DNA from: Zea mays
Lineage: Eukaryota; Streptophyta; Magnoliopsida; Poales; Poaceae
Assembly (NCBI RefSeq): GCF_902167145.1
Contig: NC_050104.1
Coordinates: 106,713,849-106,777,848, forward strand
Length of the DNA: 64,000 nucleotides
Direction: 5' to 3'
Shown here: positions 1 to 10,392 of the stretch, one piece after another
How the letters are laid out: each line of letters starts with the position of its first letter
Position numbering within the stretch: position 1 is the first letter of the stretch
Translations under genes and position numbers: made by a program
The notes under the pieces: generated by a model
What the model was told of the DNA's origin: nothing
Seen by the model: only the letters and a program-made list of their open reading frames with translations
Databases searched by the model: none

Positions 1-741
1 ATCGGCGCCGGTTTCCTTCGCCCGCGCGCTCCCTCTCTCTCTCTGTCTCGCGGGCCCGGATCGCCCGTCGAGCTGTTGCCCCGAGCGTCCCTCTTTTCTT
101 TCTCTGCGCCGTGGGCCAGCCCTGTCAGCTCCACCCTCTCCGCGCGTCGCCGTGGACCGGCGCATGCGCACTTGCGCACGTCGCCGGGTTTCTCGGCCAC
201 GACGCCGGCCCACGCACCCAACTCTCTTCTTATAGCCCCGCCGGTGCCCCGCTCATACCCCTCACCTCATTTCGCACACTCTCACCCTCTCTCGCGCTCT
301 GCCCTCGCCGCCAGCCGCCGCCGGAGACCCGGGCCCGCGTTCCTGGCCATCCAGCTCGCTAGAGTCCGCGCCAAGACTCCCTGAGCTCCGCCCCAAGGTG
401 AGACACCTGTCCCCGTGCCCAATTTCCCTCATTGTGCCCTGCGTTCGTCCAATTTTGCCTTCGCCGGTGCTCTACCACGGCGGTCCGCCGCGCTCGCGTG
501 GTGGCCGGCCGATTCAGCCCGGTCTAGTTCACCGGAGTAGTTCCCTGTGTTGCCCCTGCCTCTGCTGAAGTTAGCCAAGGCCTTATCGCGCCTTAAGTCC
601 TTTCCTCGTGGCCGAAATCGCTCACCAGAGTTTCTCTGTGCCGCTCGAGGCCACCTCACCGCCGCTCTCCCCTCTCTGCCCGTGGATTCATGGCCTCTTC
701 CCCACCATTGAGTTCGCCGTGGCACCCTCTTCATCTCTGCC
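1..741 (+). repeat. Chromovirus-type LTR, left part (split by insertion)
   Basis: GC-rich sequence with CT-rich and CG-rich tracts like those inside the LTR at 30179-33347. A TATA-like ATAG stretch lies near 229-236, upstream of pyrimidine-rich DNA, which would fit an LTR promoter. The segment stops at the TSD CTGCC (737-741) of the next element and the same LTR appears to resume at 14332. The LTR therefore started before the window; at least 3.3 kb of it is present in two pieces. Assignment to the same LTR rests on that continuity and on the clear LTR end at 16906. Confidence 0.55.
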
Positions 742-2224
742 TATCGGCGTTTCGACCCCGGGGGGTCCCTGGACCGACGAGTAAATTGTCGCTGCGTGTC
801 CCAGCCCAGATGGGTCAGCGCGAGATGGAACACAAGGGGGAAAAGCCGTGGCTCGTGTTATCCTGCGCCCAGGGCGGATGCGCTTGCAGTAGGGGGTTAC
901 AAGCGTTCGCGAGGGAGAGAGAGAGAGGGCCTATCCGTCAGCCCGTCCTCCCGTGCGGCCACCTTTTCGTACGAGGGCCCTGGACCTTCCTTTTATAGAT
1001 GTAAGGAGAAGGCCCAGGTGTACAATGGGGGGTGTAGCAATGTGCTAACGTGTCTAGCAGAGAGGAGCCAGAGCCCTATGTACATGTCGATGTGGCTGTC
1101 GGAGAGGTGTTGCTGCCCTGTTCATGTGATGTCGTGGCCTTCGAAGGAGCACTTAAACCCTGTAGAAGTACAGTTGTCGGCGTTGTCGTATCCTTGCTGA
1201 CGTCTCCTTGCTTCCGTAGGGGGCTGAGAACCGCCGTTGTCACGGTGCACGCGGGGTGCCATCATTACTTGTTTACCGGGGCGAGCCAGATGGGACGCCG
1301 GTCTTGTTCCCCGTAGCCTGAGCTAGCTAGGGTAGGGTAATGATGTACCCCCCTGCGGCGTGGTCGGTCCAAGCCCAAGGTCGGGCGAGGTGGTGATTCC
1401 TCCGAGGTTGAGGCTGAGTCCGAGCCCTGGGGTCGGGCGAGGCGGAGACCGTCTTCCGAGTTTGAGGTGGAGTCCGAGCCCTAGGGTCGGGCGAGGTGGA
1501 GACCGTCTTCCGAGGTCGAGGTGGAGTCCGAGCCCTGGGGTCGGGCGATGCGGAGACCGTCTTCCGAGGTCGAGGTGGAGTCCGAGCCCCGGGGTCGGGC
1601 GAGGCGGAGACCGTCGTCTGAGGTCGAGGTGGAGTCCGAGCCCTGGGGTCGGGCGAGGCGGAGACCATCTTCCGAGGTCGAGGTGGAGTCCGAGCCCTCG
1701 GGTCGGGCGAGGCGGAGCTTCCTATGGCGCTTGGGGCTGGATTCGGCTGCTGTCAGCCTCACCCTGGCGGGTGGCACAGCAGTCGGAGCAGGGCAGGCGG
1801 CGCTGTTTCCCTGTCAGGTCAGTCAGTGGAGGGGCGAAATGACTGTGGTCACTTCGGCCCTGTCGACTGAGGAACGCGTGTCAGGATAAGGTGCCAGGCG
1901 ATCCTTGCATTGAATGCTCCTGCGATACGGTCGGTTGGCGAGGCGATCTGGCCAAGGTTGCTTCTCCGCGAAGCCTGCCCGAGCTGGGCCTCGGGTGAGT
2001 CGAAGGTGTGCCCGTTGCTTGAGGAGGCCCTCGGGCGAGGCGTGAATCCGCTTGGGTCTACTGTTCCTGCCCGAGGCTGGGCTCGGGCGAGGCGAGATCG
2101 TGTCCCTGGAGTGGACGGAGCTTTGACCCGTATTGCGCCCATCAGGCCTTTGCAGCTTGTGCTGATGGTGGTTACCAGCCGAGTTTAGGAGTCTTGGGGG
2201 TACCCCTAATTATGGTCCCCGACA
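742..2224 (-). repeat. 3' LTR of the left Tat element
   Basis: Near-identical to 12850-14331. The outer end reads TATCGGCG where the partner has TGTCGGCG, a single change in the terminal TG. The inner end is CCCGACA followed by AGTAGCCCCCGAG, which on the - strand is the polypurine tract. A CTATAAAAGG TATA box lies on the - strand at 989-998. A 54-bp tandem array occupies about 1379-1715. Confidence 0.95.
1379..1715. repeat. 54-bp tandem repeat inside LTR (about 7 units)
   Basis: The core GGTCGGGCGAGGCGGAGACC recurs at near-constant 54-bp spacing (about 1430, 1484, 1538, 1592, 1646, 1700; the first, diverged unit is near 1379). The partner LTR has the matching array at 13486-13821. Since 54 is divisible by three, the array stays open in several frames on both strands and produces spurious repetitive ORFs. 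Confidence 0.9.
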
Positions 2225-2271
2225 GTAGCCCCCGAGCCTCAAAGGGAGTGTTGGTACTCGCTTGGAGGCTT
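2225..2271 (-). other. Hairpin plus polypurine-tract module 1 (left Tat element)
   Basis: Directly next to the 3' LTR. On the - strand a hairpin (arms at 2256-2271 and 2234-2249, about 13 of 16 pairs) is followed by CTCGGGGGCTACTG, the expected polypurine tract for plus-strand priming. Confidence 0.65.
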
Positions 2272-2353
2272 TATCGCACTTTTTTGCAAGGGGACCGGCC
2301 TTTCTTGGTTGCATTTCGTTCCGGTGGGTGCGCGCGAGCGCACCCGCCGGGTG

Positions 2354-2399
2354 TAGCCCCCGAGGCCTCGGAGGAGTGGTTTGACTCCTCCGAGGTCTT
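2354..2399 (-). other. Hairpin plus polypurine-tract module 2 (left Tat element)
   Basis: Second copy of the same arrangement. Arms at 2362-2377 and 2384-2399 pair at 14 of 16 positions around a 6-nt loop, again abutting GGGGGCTAC on the - strand. Confidence 0.65.
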
Positions 2400-2954
2400 A
2401 GTGCCTTTCGTGACGCCTTGGCCGGTCTGGTTGTTCCCTCATGCGAACTGGTCGTAGCCCGGGTGCATAGTCAGGTTCCGAGTTCTCGGGCTGGTATGTT
2501 GACACTGTCAACGGTTTGGCCAGAGCCGGGTTTGCGAGAGCAGCCCCCGAGCCTCTGCACAGGGCGAGAGGACGGTCAAGGACTGACTCGGCTTTTTTCA
2601 TACGCCCCTTTGTCACCTTTCCGCAAGGAGGAGGGGGGAAGCGCCATGTTGCCCTCGGAGGGCGCCGAACATGGTGTTTCCAGTGAGTTGCTAACGGGTG
2701 ATCCGAGTGGACGCCCGTGCCGCGTTCGATAATGGTCGGCTAGTGGTCTAGAGGCGCGCTCCAAAAGTACCTGCAGGTGATTTGCCGGACCCGGTCCCGT
2801 TTGATAGGGTCCGAGGGCTCGATGCCTCCCTCTGGTGGGATTCCGTTACAGAATTTCTCCTGGTGGTCTCGAAAATGTCCTAGGGTACCTCGGGAGCGTA
2901 GCCCAAGCCTCGGCCATGTATCGGACGTACCCAGAGTCATCCCTCGCTCTGCGT

Positions 2955-3172
2955 GTTCTGAGGCGGCTGTCGAGCCCTTCGGGGGGCCAGCCTTCGAACC
3001 CCTGATCAGTAGTGGGCGCGAAGCTCGAGTGGCCTGAGGCGGCTGTCGAACCCTTCCGAGGGGCCAGCCTTCGAACCTCTGACCAGTAGTGGGCGTGGAG
3101 ACCGAGTGCTCTAAGGCGGCTGTCGAACCCTTCCGAGGGGCCAACCTTCGAACCTCTGATCAGTAGGAGGGC
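2955..3172. repeat. About 78-bp tandem repeat, 3 copies
   Basis: Three consecutive copies share AGGCGGCTGTCGA, a following CCCTTC tract and CCTTCGAACC. They start near 2960, 3036 and 3113 and differ by a few substitutions. They lie in the Tat 3' spacer, a region known in this clade for generating tandem repeats. Confidence 0.8.
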
Positions 3173-3989
3173 TCGGGGCCCGCTTCCTTCGCGGGGAAGG
3201 ACCCCTTTCAAAGTATCCCCTTTTGCCGGTCCCTGTAGCAAGAGAGAGAAAGGGGGAGAAGAAAAGGATATGAAATTGAACGATGTGGCGCACCTTTTTT
3301 GACGCGGTCATTATGGCGGAGGTGAAGCGTCGTCCGCTTCGCCTACCAAAGGTGTCGCCTGCCCTGCCGCGGAGTTAATGCGACGGGACGAGTGGTTCGC
3401 GGGGCAGCCGTTGTGTGAGCCATTCGAGGGACGGAACACGGGCGCGTCGTCTTCACGCCGTGGGAGGGGCTGCCGCCGCCATTATTGCCGGCCCACTTTT
3501 GGCCATATCGACCGTCGCGCCTTCTGCCGCGGCTGACTGATCCGTGACCGATGCGCCTGGTTGGCACTGCTGGGCCGTGCGCAGGGTTGCCTCGAGTCAC
3601 AGCACCGGTTCCGCAGTCGAGGAGGCACGGCATTGGCGTAAGGGGCGATGCAGTTTTTCGCGTGTAGTAACTGTCGCGTCAGTTACGTGACGTGTGGGCC
3701 TGGGCCGCCACGCTGGATGCGTCGAAGTCGAAAGGGTGCACCCCCTTGGTGCAGTTACATGCCGCCTGCATGGCGGTCCGCCCTTTCACCCGCTGGTTTG
3801 GGCGAAAGTGGAGGAGTGCTTGTAACCGCTGGGCAGTTACACGCTCCGCGCGCGGCGGTTTGGCTTCTTTTGTCCCAGGCCACCTTGCATGTCGTGTGGA
3901 ACCCAGCCCCCGTGTCGTTGGGGGAGGACCTTGGAGCGCGTTGGTGAAGACTTAGTCCGCGACGCCTGAGGACGCGAGTGAGGAGAGTC

Positions 3990-5750
3990 GCCTTTAAAAA
4001 GGGATCGACCCCCTGGTGGTAGCCACGCCTTCGCACTCTCCTCATGCATCATGCCCTTCCACCTTCCGAGCCCCCGGATGGGGAGCGCCCGCGTTGCTTT
4101 CGTCTTGCTGCTGTTGGAGGAGCGCAACTTCGCGGAAGTTGGCACCTTTCAGCCATCGCTCGGCTTCAAGGATTTTCATCAGGCAGCCCGGCTGCATGCC
4201 CTCACCAATGGTCACCCAAGACGGTGACCACCAGTTCGATGGTGAGGAGAAGCAAGCCGGGCTGTGGCCTCTGCCCCTCCCTTAGCTTCAAGGATCTTCA
4301 TCATCCTTGCTGGGGAGGAGGGCGAGGCGAGCCGGGGCCTGCCTTCACGTGGGCTAGCGTCTCTCTTCTTCCTCCAGCTTCTGGGGGTGGAAACCATCCT
4401 CCAGCTCTGCGGAGGAGGCGCCCTCTAGCCATGCCGGGGAAGGCGAACTGCTGCTGCCCAGCCAGGGTGTAGCATTCCGTCCTCTGTCCGGGCGACGGTG
4501 GCCAGCCGCACCGGGGGGTCTCACAACACGTCATACGCCGCGAGGGCGGTACTCGTGTTCTGGGATGGTCCCATTCTCGTTTTTGTGGCGAGGACGGGAG
4601 TGAGGACCTACCGGTGCGCTTTGGGGCGGCCGGCGCCCGTTGGTGCGGTGTTGGTGGGCAGGTGGACGCCGCCGTCGGTGCTGAGGTGGTGGCAGCTGGA
4701 GAAAGCTTCTCCGCCGACGAGACCGTCAGCGCCAGCCACGGACCGACCTCCGGCTCTTTGGCTTTAATGTCTGGTTCTCGTCCCTCGAGTGGGGACGCGA
4801 ACGAGAGCCTTCCAGCGGTAGTGTCCGCCCTGGGACCATCGCTGCTGCTACAGAGGTCGCCGGCGAGTCACCCGGAGCTTGTCGTCCCGCAGGCCCTCCG
4901 ATGTGGAGGTTGTTCATACCCGCGGGAGTGGAACCGGAGTTCCGTTTGTAATGGCATTTTGAGTGCCGGTGTATGTTCATTGTGGCTGTCGGGGCCTGAA
5001 CATCTAGGTATTTGAGTGCAATACCGTGTTTCTTCCTCATTTCGAGCACCAGGACTCGCCTGTCGGCTAGCTGGACCGCTTAATCAAGTGTGAGTTGCCC
5101 CGTGCGGAAGGTGACGAGTGAGGTATCCGTATCCCGGAGGCGTAGGAGTCCCTCGGCTCGACCGGCCTTGCCGCCCGAGGCTTCTCTTGCTCAGTTAAGG
5201 AACCCTCGGCTGCTCTGCGATGAGCCGGAGCCAGAGGCAGCGGTGTCAGCATGGACAGAGGCGGAGTTGGCTCGAGAAGAAACTTCGTTGGCCCAGGAGC
5301 AGGTGACTTCCCAGGCCGAGGAGGCGTAGCAGCGGTGGCTGGAACCTAGCCAGATTGTCCACTGGCGGGACCAACCCTGGAGTCGGGCTGCCGAGGCCAT
5401 GAGCCGGGCTGATGTCCTCGGGGGTCAGCTGGCTGAGGCTACGGAGCGGCCGGTCGAGCCGTCTGCTCGGGCCGGGTTCCTGGAGGAGACCCTGGCGACG
5501 ATGGCCCAGGCGCGGTGCTCATATCTTCCTTCGAGGTGGAGATCCTCCGACCGTGTTGCTATCCGAGGCCAGGTCAGATTCCGCCGAAGGTGGAGTCGAT
5601 GCCGAGGGTGTTGCTGCTCCCCCTACTGATGTATGAACCTGCAGGAACAGTTTATCTGTAGTGTGCGTATGTTTTTTGCGGCCGCCGAGGCCCAAACATA
5701 TCATCGTCGTGTTATAGAGCTGCGTTTCTTTTATCACGGCCGAGTATCAG
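3990..5750 (+). pseudogene. Probable decayed antisense gene of the left Tat element
   Basis: This stretch lies between pol and the 3' LTR, where Tat elements often carry an antisense gene. A TTTAAAAAG TATA-like motif sits near 3992 on the + strand. Glu/Ala/Arg-rich coding-like pieces follow at 5197-5330 and 5399-5629, in keeping with a degraded coiled-coil C-terminus. Stops interrupt every frame and I cannot define an intact start or exon structure. The call relies on position and on the much better preserved counterpart at 51673-54930. It could also be ordinary spacer DNA. Confidence 0.35.
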
Positions 5751-6090
5751 GACTTGTTCGTCGGTAGCAGAATCGTTTATCCGAGCGAGAGTTACTTTTC
5801 ACGGAAGGTGATGAGTGAGGTATCCGTATCCCGGAGGTGTAGGAGTTCCTCGGCTCGGTCGGCCTTGCCGCTTACGTGTACTCTTACTCCTCTGTAGGAT
5901 TCTGTTATCGATACAGTCGAGAAGGCACGAAAAATCGTTCTGCTAGGAAGGTTTTTGAGCGTTAAGACTTGTTCGGCAGCAGAATCGCTTATCCGAGCGA
6001 GAGTTACTTATCGCAGAAGGTGATGAGTGAGGTATTCGTATCCCAGAGGCGTAGGAGTCCCTCGGCTCGGTCGGCCTTGCCGCTTATGTG
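5052..6090 (+). repeat. Three dispersed direct repeats of about 120 bp
   Basis: Copies at about 5052-5172, 5760-5880 and 5973-6088 share GGTGA(C/T)GAGTGAGGTAT, a following CCC(G/A)GAGG(C/T)GTAGGAGT and CGGCCTTGCCGC. The second and third are more alike. They lie just beyond the end of pol in the Tat spacer. Confidence 0.75.
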
Positions 6091-6206
6091 TGCTCCGTCG
6101 TTTTTGGGATTCCACTATCGAAGTAGTCGAAAAGCGCGAAAGACGTTCTGACAGAAAGACTTTTTCCGAGGAAAATTTTGACGGAGAGGGGGTTCCCCCC
6201 CTTCTA

Positions 6207-6256
6207 GCCCCCGAGGGAGGGTCGGGCTTTGCCGAGGCAAGGCTGACCCTTCCTTG
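6207..6256 (-). other. Hairpin plus polypurine-tract-like module 3, next to pol end
   Basis: Arms 6213-6225 and 6243-6255 pair at about 10 of 13 positions, with an inner small stem TTGCC/GGCAA. On the - strand the hairpin is followed by CTCGGGGGCTAG. It lies about 60 bp past the integrase stop, so the element has purine-tract modules at both ends of its 3' spacer. Confidence 0.45.
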
Positions 6257-6317
6257 ACGGTTAGACTCTTTTTGCGTATGTAAAGAGAACGAGGTATATG
6301 AACGACTTGAAAACATC

Positions 6318-7552
6318 TTAAGGGTAAAAGCGACGTAGCTGTCGGATGTTCCAAGCGTTGCTGTAGACCTCGCCTTGACTGTTGGCCAGCTTGTATGTTC
6401 CGGGCTTCAAAATCTTGGCGATGATGAACGGCCCTTCCCAGGGAGGTGTGAGCTTATGACACCCTCGGGCGTCTTGTCGTAGCCGAAGCACCAAGTCCCC
6501 CACCTGGAGGTCTCGGGACCGAACCCCTCGGGCGTGGTAGCGTCGCAGAGACTGCTGATACCTTGCCGAGTGTAGTAAGGCCATGTCTCGAGCCTCTTCC
6601 AGCTGGTCCAGTGAGTCTTCTCGGCTAGCCTGGTTGCTTTGTTCATTGTACGCCCTTGTCCTCGGGGAGCCGTATTCTAAGTCTGTGGGCAAGATAGCCT
6701 CGGCCCCATAGACTAGAAAGAACGGCATGAAGCCCGTGGCTCGGCTTGGCGTCGTCCTCAGACTCCAGACCACCGAGGGGAGTTCCTTCATCCATCACTT
6801 GTCGAACTTGTTGAGGTCGTTGGAGATCCTCGGCTTAAGTCCCTGCAGAATCATGCCGTTGGCACGCTCTACCTGCCCATTCGTCATGGGGTGAGCTACG
6901 GTGGCCTAGTCCACCCGGATGTGGTGGTCCTCGCAGAAGTCCAGGAACTTCCTGCCAGTGAACTGGGTGCCGATGTCGGTGATGATGGAGTTTGGGACCC
7001 CAAAGCGACGGATGATGTTGGTGACGAACGCCACCGCCTATTCAGACCTGATGCTGTTTAGAGGTCGGACCTCAATCCACTTGGAGAATTTGTCGATAGC
7101 GACCAGCAGGTGCGTGAAGCCCCGGGTGCCTCCTGCAAGGGACCGACGAGGTCCAGACCCCACACAGCAAACGGCCAGGTGATGGGTATTGTTTGCAGGG
7201 CCTGAGCGGGCAGGTGCGTCTGCCTTGCGTAGAACTGACACCCTTGGCAGGTGTGTACAATCCTAGCGGCGTCGGCCACCACGGTTGGCCAGTAGAAACC
7301 TTGTTGGAAGGCGTTTCCAACGAGGGCTCAAGGTGCTGCGTGATGACCGCAAGCTCCCGAGTGTATTTCTTGCAATAGCTCCTGACCTTCGGCGATGGAT
7401 ATGCATCGCTGGAGGATGCCTGAGGGGCTGCGGCGGTAGAGCTCCTTTCTGTCACCCAGCAAGACGAACGACTTGGCGCGCCGCGCCAGTCACCAAGCTT
7501 CGGCTCTATCGAGGGGTAGCTCTCCTTGGTGGAGATATTGCAGGTACGGGGT
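6318..7552 (-). pseudogene. Tat integrase (decayed)
   Basis: The integrase would insert the cDNA into chromosomal DNA. The HHCC region (CQGCQFYARQ), catalytic-core pieces (WAVWGLDLVGP-like) and the C-terminal stretch ending RQLRRFYP are recognisable, but they fall in different frames. The last 157 codons (6318-6791) are open and cover the basic C-terminal domain that ends Tat pol. Stops interrupt the core in the region that should carry the final catalytic Glu (NGQVERANG motif). The 7553-7555 TAG separates it from RNase H. Confidence 0.85.
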
Positions 7553-8335
7553 CTACCAGTTTCGATTAGGCGTGACCCCATTCCGCTTTTCCTTGATCCG
7601 CAGTGCCTCACCCTCGGCGGCCGAGGGTGCCTCGGGCTGGGCCGAGGCCTCCTCGGGCTCGGGCGTGTCGTTTGTCTTGACGGAGGGTTGATGTAGGTCT
7701 CGGGAGAAGACGTTCGGGGGAACCGTTGTCCGTCCCGAGGCTATTTTAGCCAGCTCGTCCGCAGTCTCGTTGTATCGTCGAGCGACGTGGTTGAGCTCGA
7801 GCCCGTAGAACTTGTCTTCCAGGCGCCGAACCTTGTCACAGTAGGCTTTCATCTTCGGGTCGCGGTAATGGGAGTTCTTAATGACTTGGTCGATGACAAG
7901 CTGCGAGTCGCCACGAGCGTCGAGCCGCCGAACCCCTAGCTCGATGGCGATGCACAACCCGTTAACCAGAGCCTCGTACTCGGCCACGTTGTTGGACGCC
8001 GGGAAATGGAGGCACAGCACGTAGCGGAGGTGCTTCCCGAGGGGTGAGATGAAGAGCAGGCTCGCGCCCGCTCCTGTTTTCATCAGCGACCCGTCGAAAA
8101 ACATGGTCCAGAGTTCTGGTTGGATCGGAGCTGCTGGAAGCTGGGTGTCGACCCATTCAGCCACGAAGTCCACCAAGACTTGGGACTTGATGGCCTTCCG
8201 AGGGGCGAACGAGATTGTCTCGCCCATGATCTCCACCGCCCACTTTGCAATCCTACCCGAGGCCTCTCGGCACTGGATGATCTCCCCCAGGGGGAAGGAT
8301 GACACCACAGTCATCGGATGAGACTCGAAGTAGTG
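7553..8335 (-). pseudogene. Tat archaeal-type second RNase H domain
   Basis: An open stretch of 253 codons at 7553-8314. MFFDGSLMKTGAGA carries the first catalytic Asp, VAEYEAL the Glu and ARGDSQLV the second Asp; NETADELAK follows. This second RNase H beside the usual one is diagnostic of the Tat clade. It is bounded by TGA at 8336-8338 (an Arg codon in related proteins) and TAG at 7553-7555, so it can only be made by readthrough. Confidence 0.85.
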
Positions 8336-9540
8336 TCACAACTTTCGCCGCGTCAGAATTACCGCGTACAGTAGCTTCTGAATTTGCGGGTAGCGGATTT
8401 TGGTCTCAGACAGTACCTCACTGATGAAGTAGACCGGCCTCTGGACGAGCAATGCATGCCCTTCTTGTCTCTCAACTACGATCGCGGCGCTGACCACCTG
8501 AGTGGTTGTGGCTACGTAGATCAAGAGGGCTTCTCCGGTAGCGGGGGCACCAAGATGGGCGCGCTTGTAAGGAGTGCCTTTAAGTTCCTGAGGGCTTCCT
8601 CGGCCTCGGGGGTCTAAGTGAAGCGCTCGGTCTTCCTTAAGAGGCGGTACAGAGGTAGGCCTCTTTCGCCGAGGCGCGAGATGAAGTGGCTCAGAGCCGC
8701 AAGGCATCCCATGACCCTCTGTACTCCTTTCAAGTCCTTGATGGGCCCCATGTTGGTGATGGCCGCGATTTTCTCCGGGTTGGCCTCGATGCCCCACTCG
8801 GAGACGATGAACCCTAGGAGCATGCCTCGGGGGACTCCGAAGACACACTTCTCAGGATTGAGTTTTACGCCTTTTGCCTTGAGACACTTGAATGTCGTTT
8901 CAAGGTCAGCGAGGAGGTCGGAGGCTTTCCTCGTCTTGACTACAATGTCATCGACGTAAGCCTCGACCGTTTGGCCAATGTGCTCTCCGAACACGTGGTT
9001 CATGCACCTTTGGTATGTCGCACATGCGTTCCTCAAACCGAATGGCATAGTAATATAGCAGTACATGCCAAAAGGTGTGATGAAAGAAGTCGCAAGCTGG
9101 TCGGACACTTTCATCCTGATTTGGTGATACCCTGAGTAGGCATCGAGGAACGACAGGGTTTCGCACCCAGCAGTGGAATCCACGATTTGATCGATGCGAG
9201 GCAGAGGGTAGGGAACTTTCGGACATGCCTTGTTTAGACCAGTGTAGTCTACACACATCCTCCCTTTCCCACCTTTCTTTTTCACAAGCACGGGGTTGGC
9301 TAGCCATTCAGGATGGAATACCTCTTTGATGAACCCTGCAGCCATCAGCTTGTGGATCTCCTCGCCTATGGCTCTACGCTTTTCTTCGTCGAATCGGCGC
9401 AGAGGCTGCTTCACGGGTCGGGCTCCAGCTCGGATATCCAGCGAGTGCTCGGCGACATCCCTCGGTATGCCAGGCATGTCCGAGGGACTGCACGCAAAAA
9501 CCTCGGCGTTTGCGCGGAGAAAGTCGACGAGCACGGCTTC
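8336..9540 (-). pseudogene. Tat reverse transcriptase and first RNase H (broken)
   Basis: The RT is open over 306 codons (8614-9534). It includes MCVDYTGLNKACPK, LSFLDAYSGYHQI, the MPFGLRNA fingers/palm motif and the YVDD catalytic box in VEAYVDDIVVKT. A TAG at 8614-8616 replaces a conserved Trp, and a frameshift near 8560 moves the following connection/RNase H segment (VYFISEVLSETKIRYPQ) into another frame. It supplied cDNA synthesis for the element when active. Confidence 0.9.
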
Positions 9541-10392
9541 CTATTTGGGGTTGAGCTCGGAGCCGATCCAGACTTGCTTGGAGGAGTCGTTGCTGGGGTC
9601 GAGAGGCACGGACTTAACCGCCTCTGCTGGCTCGAAGTTGCCGGCGTGGCGCTTCGCATCTGGCACCTCCTTGGAGAGGCTCTCCAGGTCGGCGATGAGG
9701 GCCTCGGATTCGGCGAGGGCCTCAGCGTATTCCACGCACTCCATGTCGCATTCGTATGCGTGTCGGTACGTGGATCCGACGGTGATGACCCCGTTGGGGC
9801 CCGGCATCTTGAGCTTGAGGTAGGTGTAGTTGGGGACGGCCATGAACTTGGCGTAGCATGGTCTCCCCAGCAATGCGTGGTAGGTTCCTCGGAACCCGAC
9901 CACCTCGAACGTGAGGGTTTCCTTTCGGAAGTTGGAGGGAGTCTCGAAGCAGACGGGCAGATCGAGTTGCCCAAGGGGTTGGACGCGCTTCCCGGGGATG
10001 ATCCCATGAAAGGGCGCCACACCGGCCCGGATCGTGGACAGATCGATCTGCAAGAGCCCGAGGGTCTCGACGTAGATGATGTTGAGGCTGCTGCCTCCGT
10101 CCATGAGGACCTTGGTAAGCCTGACGTTGTCGATGACTGGATTGACAACGAGCGGGTACTTCCCTGGGCTCGGCACGTGGTCGGGGTGGTCGCCTTGGTC
10201 GAAGGTGATGGGCTTGTCGGACCAGTCTAGGAAGACTGGCGCCGCCACCTTCACCGAGCAGACCTCCCGGCGCTCTTGCTTGCGGTGCTGAGCCGAGGCG
10301 TTCGCCACCTGCCCACCGTAGATCATGAAGCAGTCGTGGACCTCGGGGAACTCCTCTGCCTTGTGGCCCTCCTTCTTGTCGTTGTCATGGCC
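9541..10392 (-). pseudogene. Tat retropepsin-like protease region
   Basis: Aspartic protease of the DGG type: VLMDGGSSLNIIYVETL carries the presumed catalytic Asp, with GRPCYAKFMA as the later flap/Gly-Arg-Pro region. It is in the same frame as gag and RT, so the polyprotein was originally one frame. Upstream it is cut from gag by TGA at 10393-10395, and downstream a stop near 9541 separates it from RT. Confidence 0.85.

Noticed and set aside
1327..1889. Long repetitive ORFs on both strands in the LTRs (also 13372-13903)
   Set aside because: They come from a 54-bp tandem repeat, which stays open in several frames; translations are the same 18-residue unit with no biological signal.
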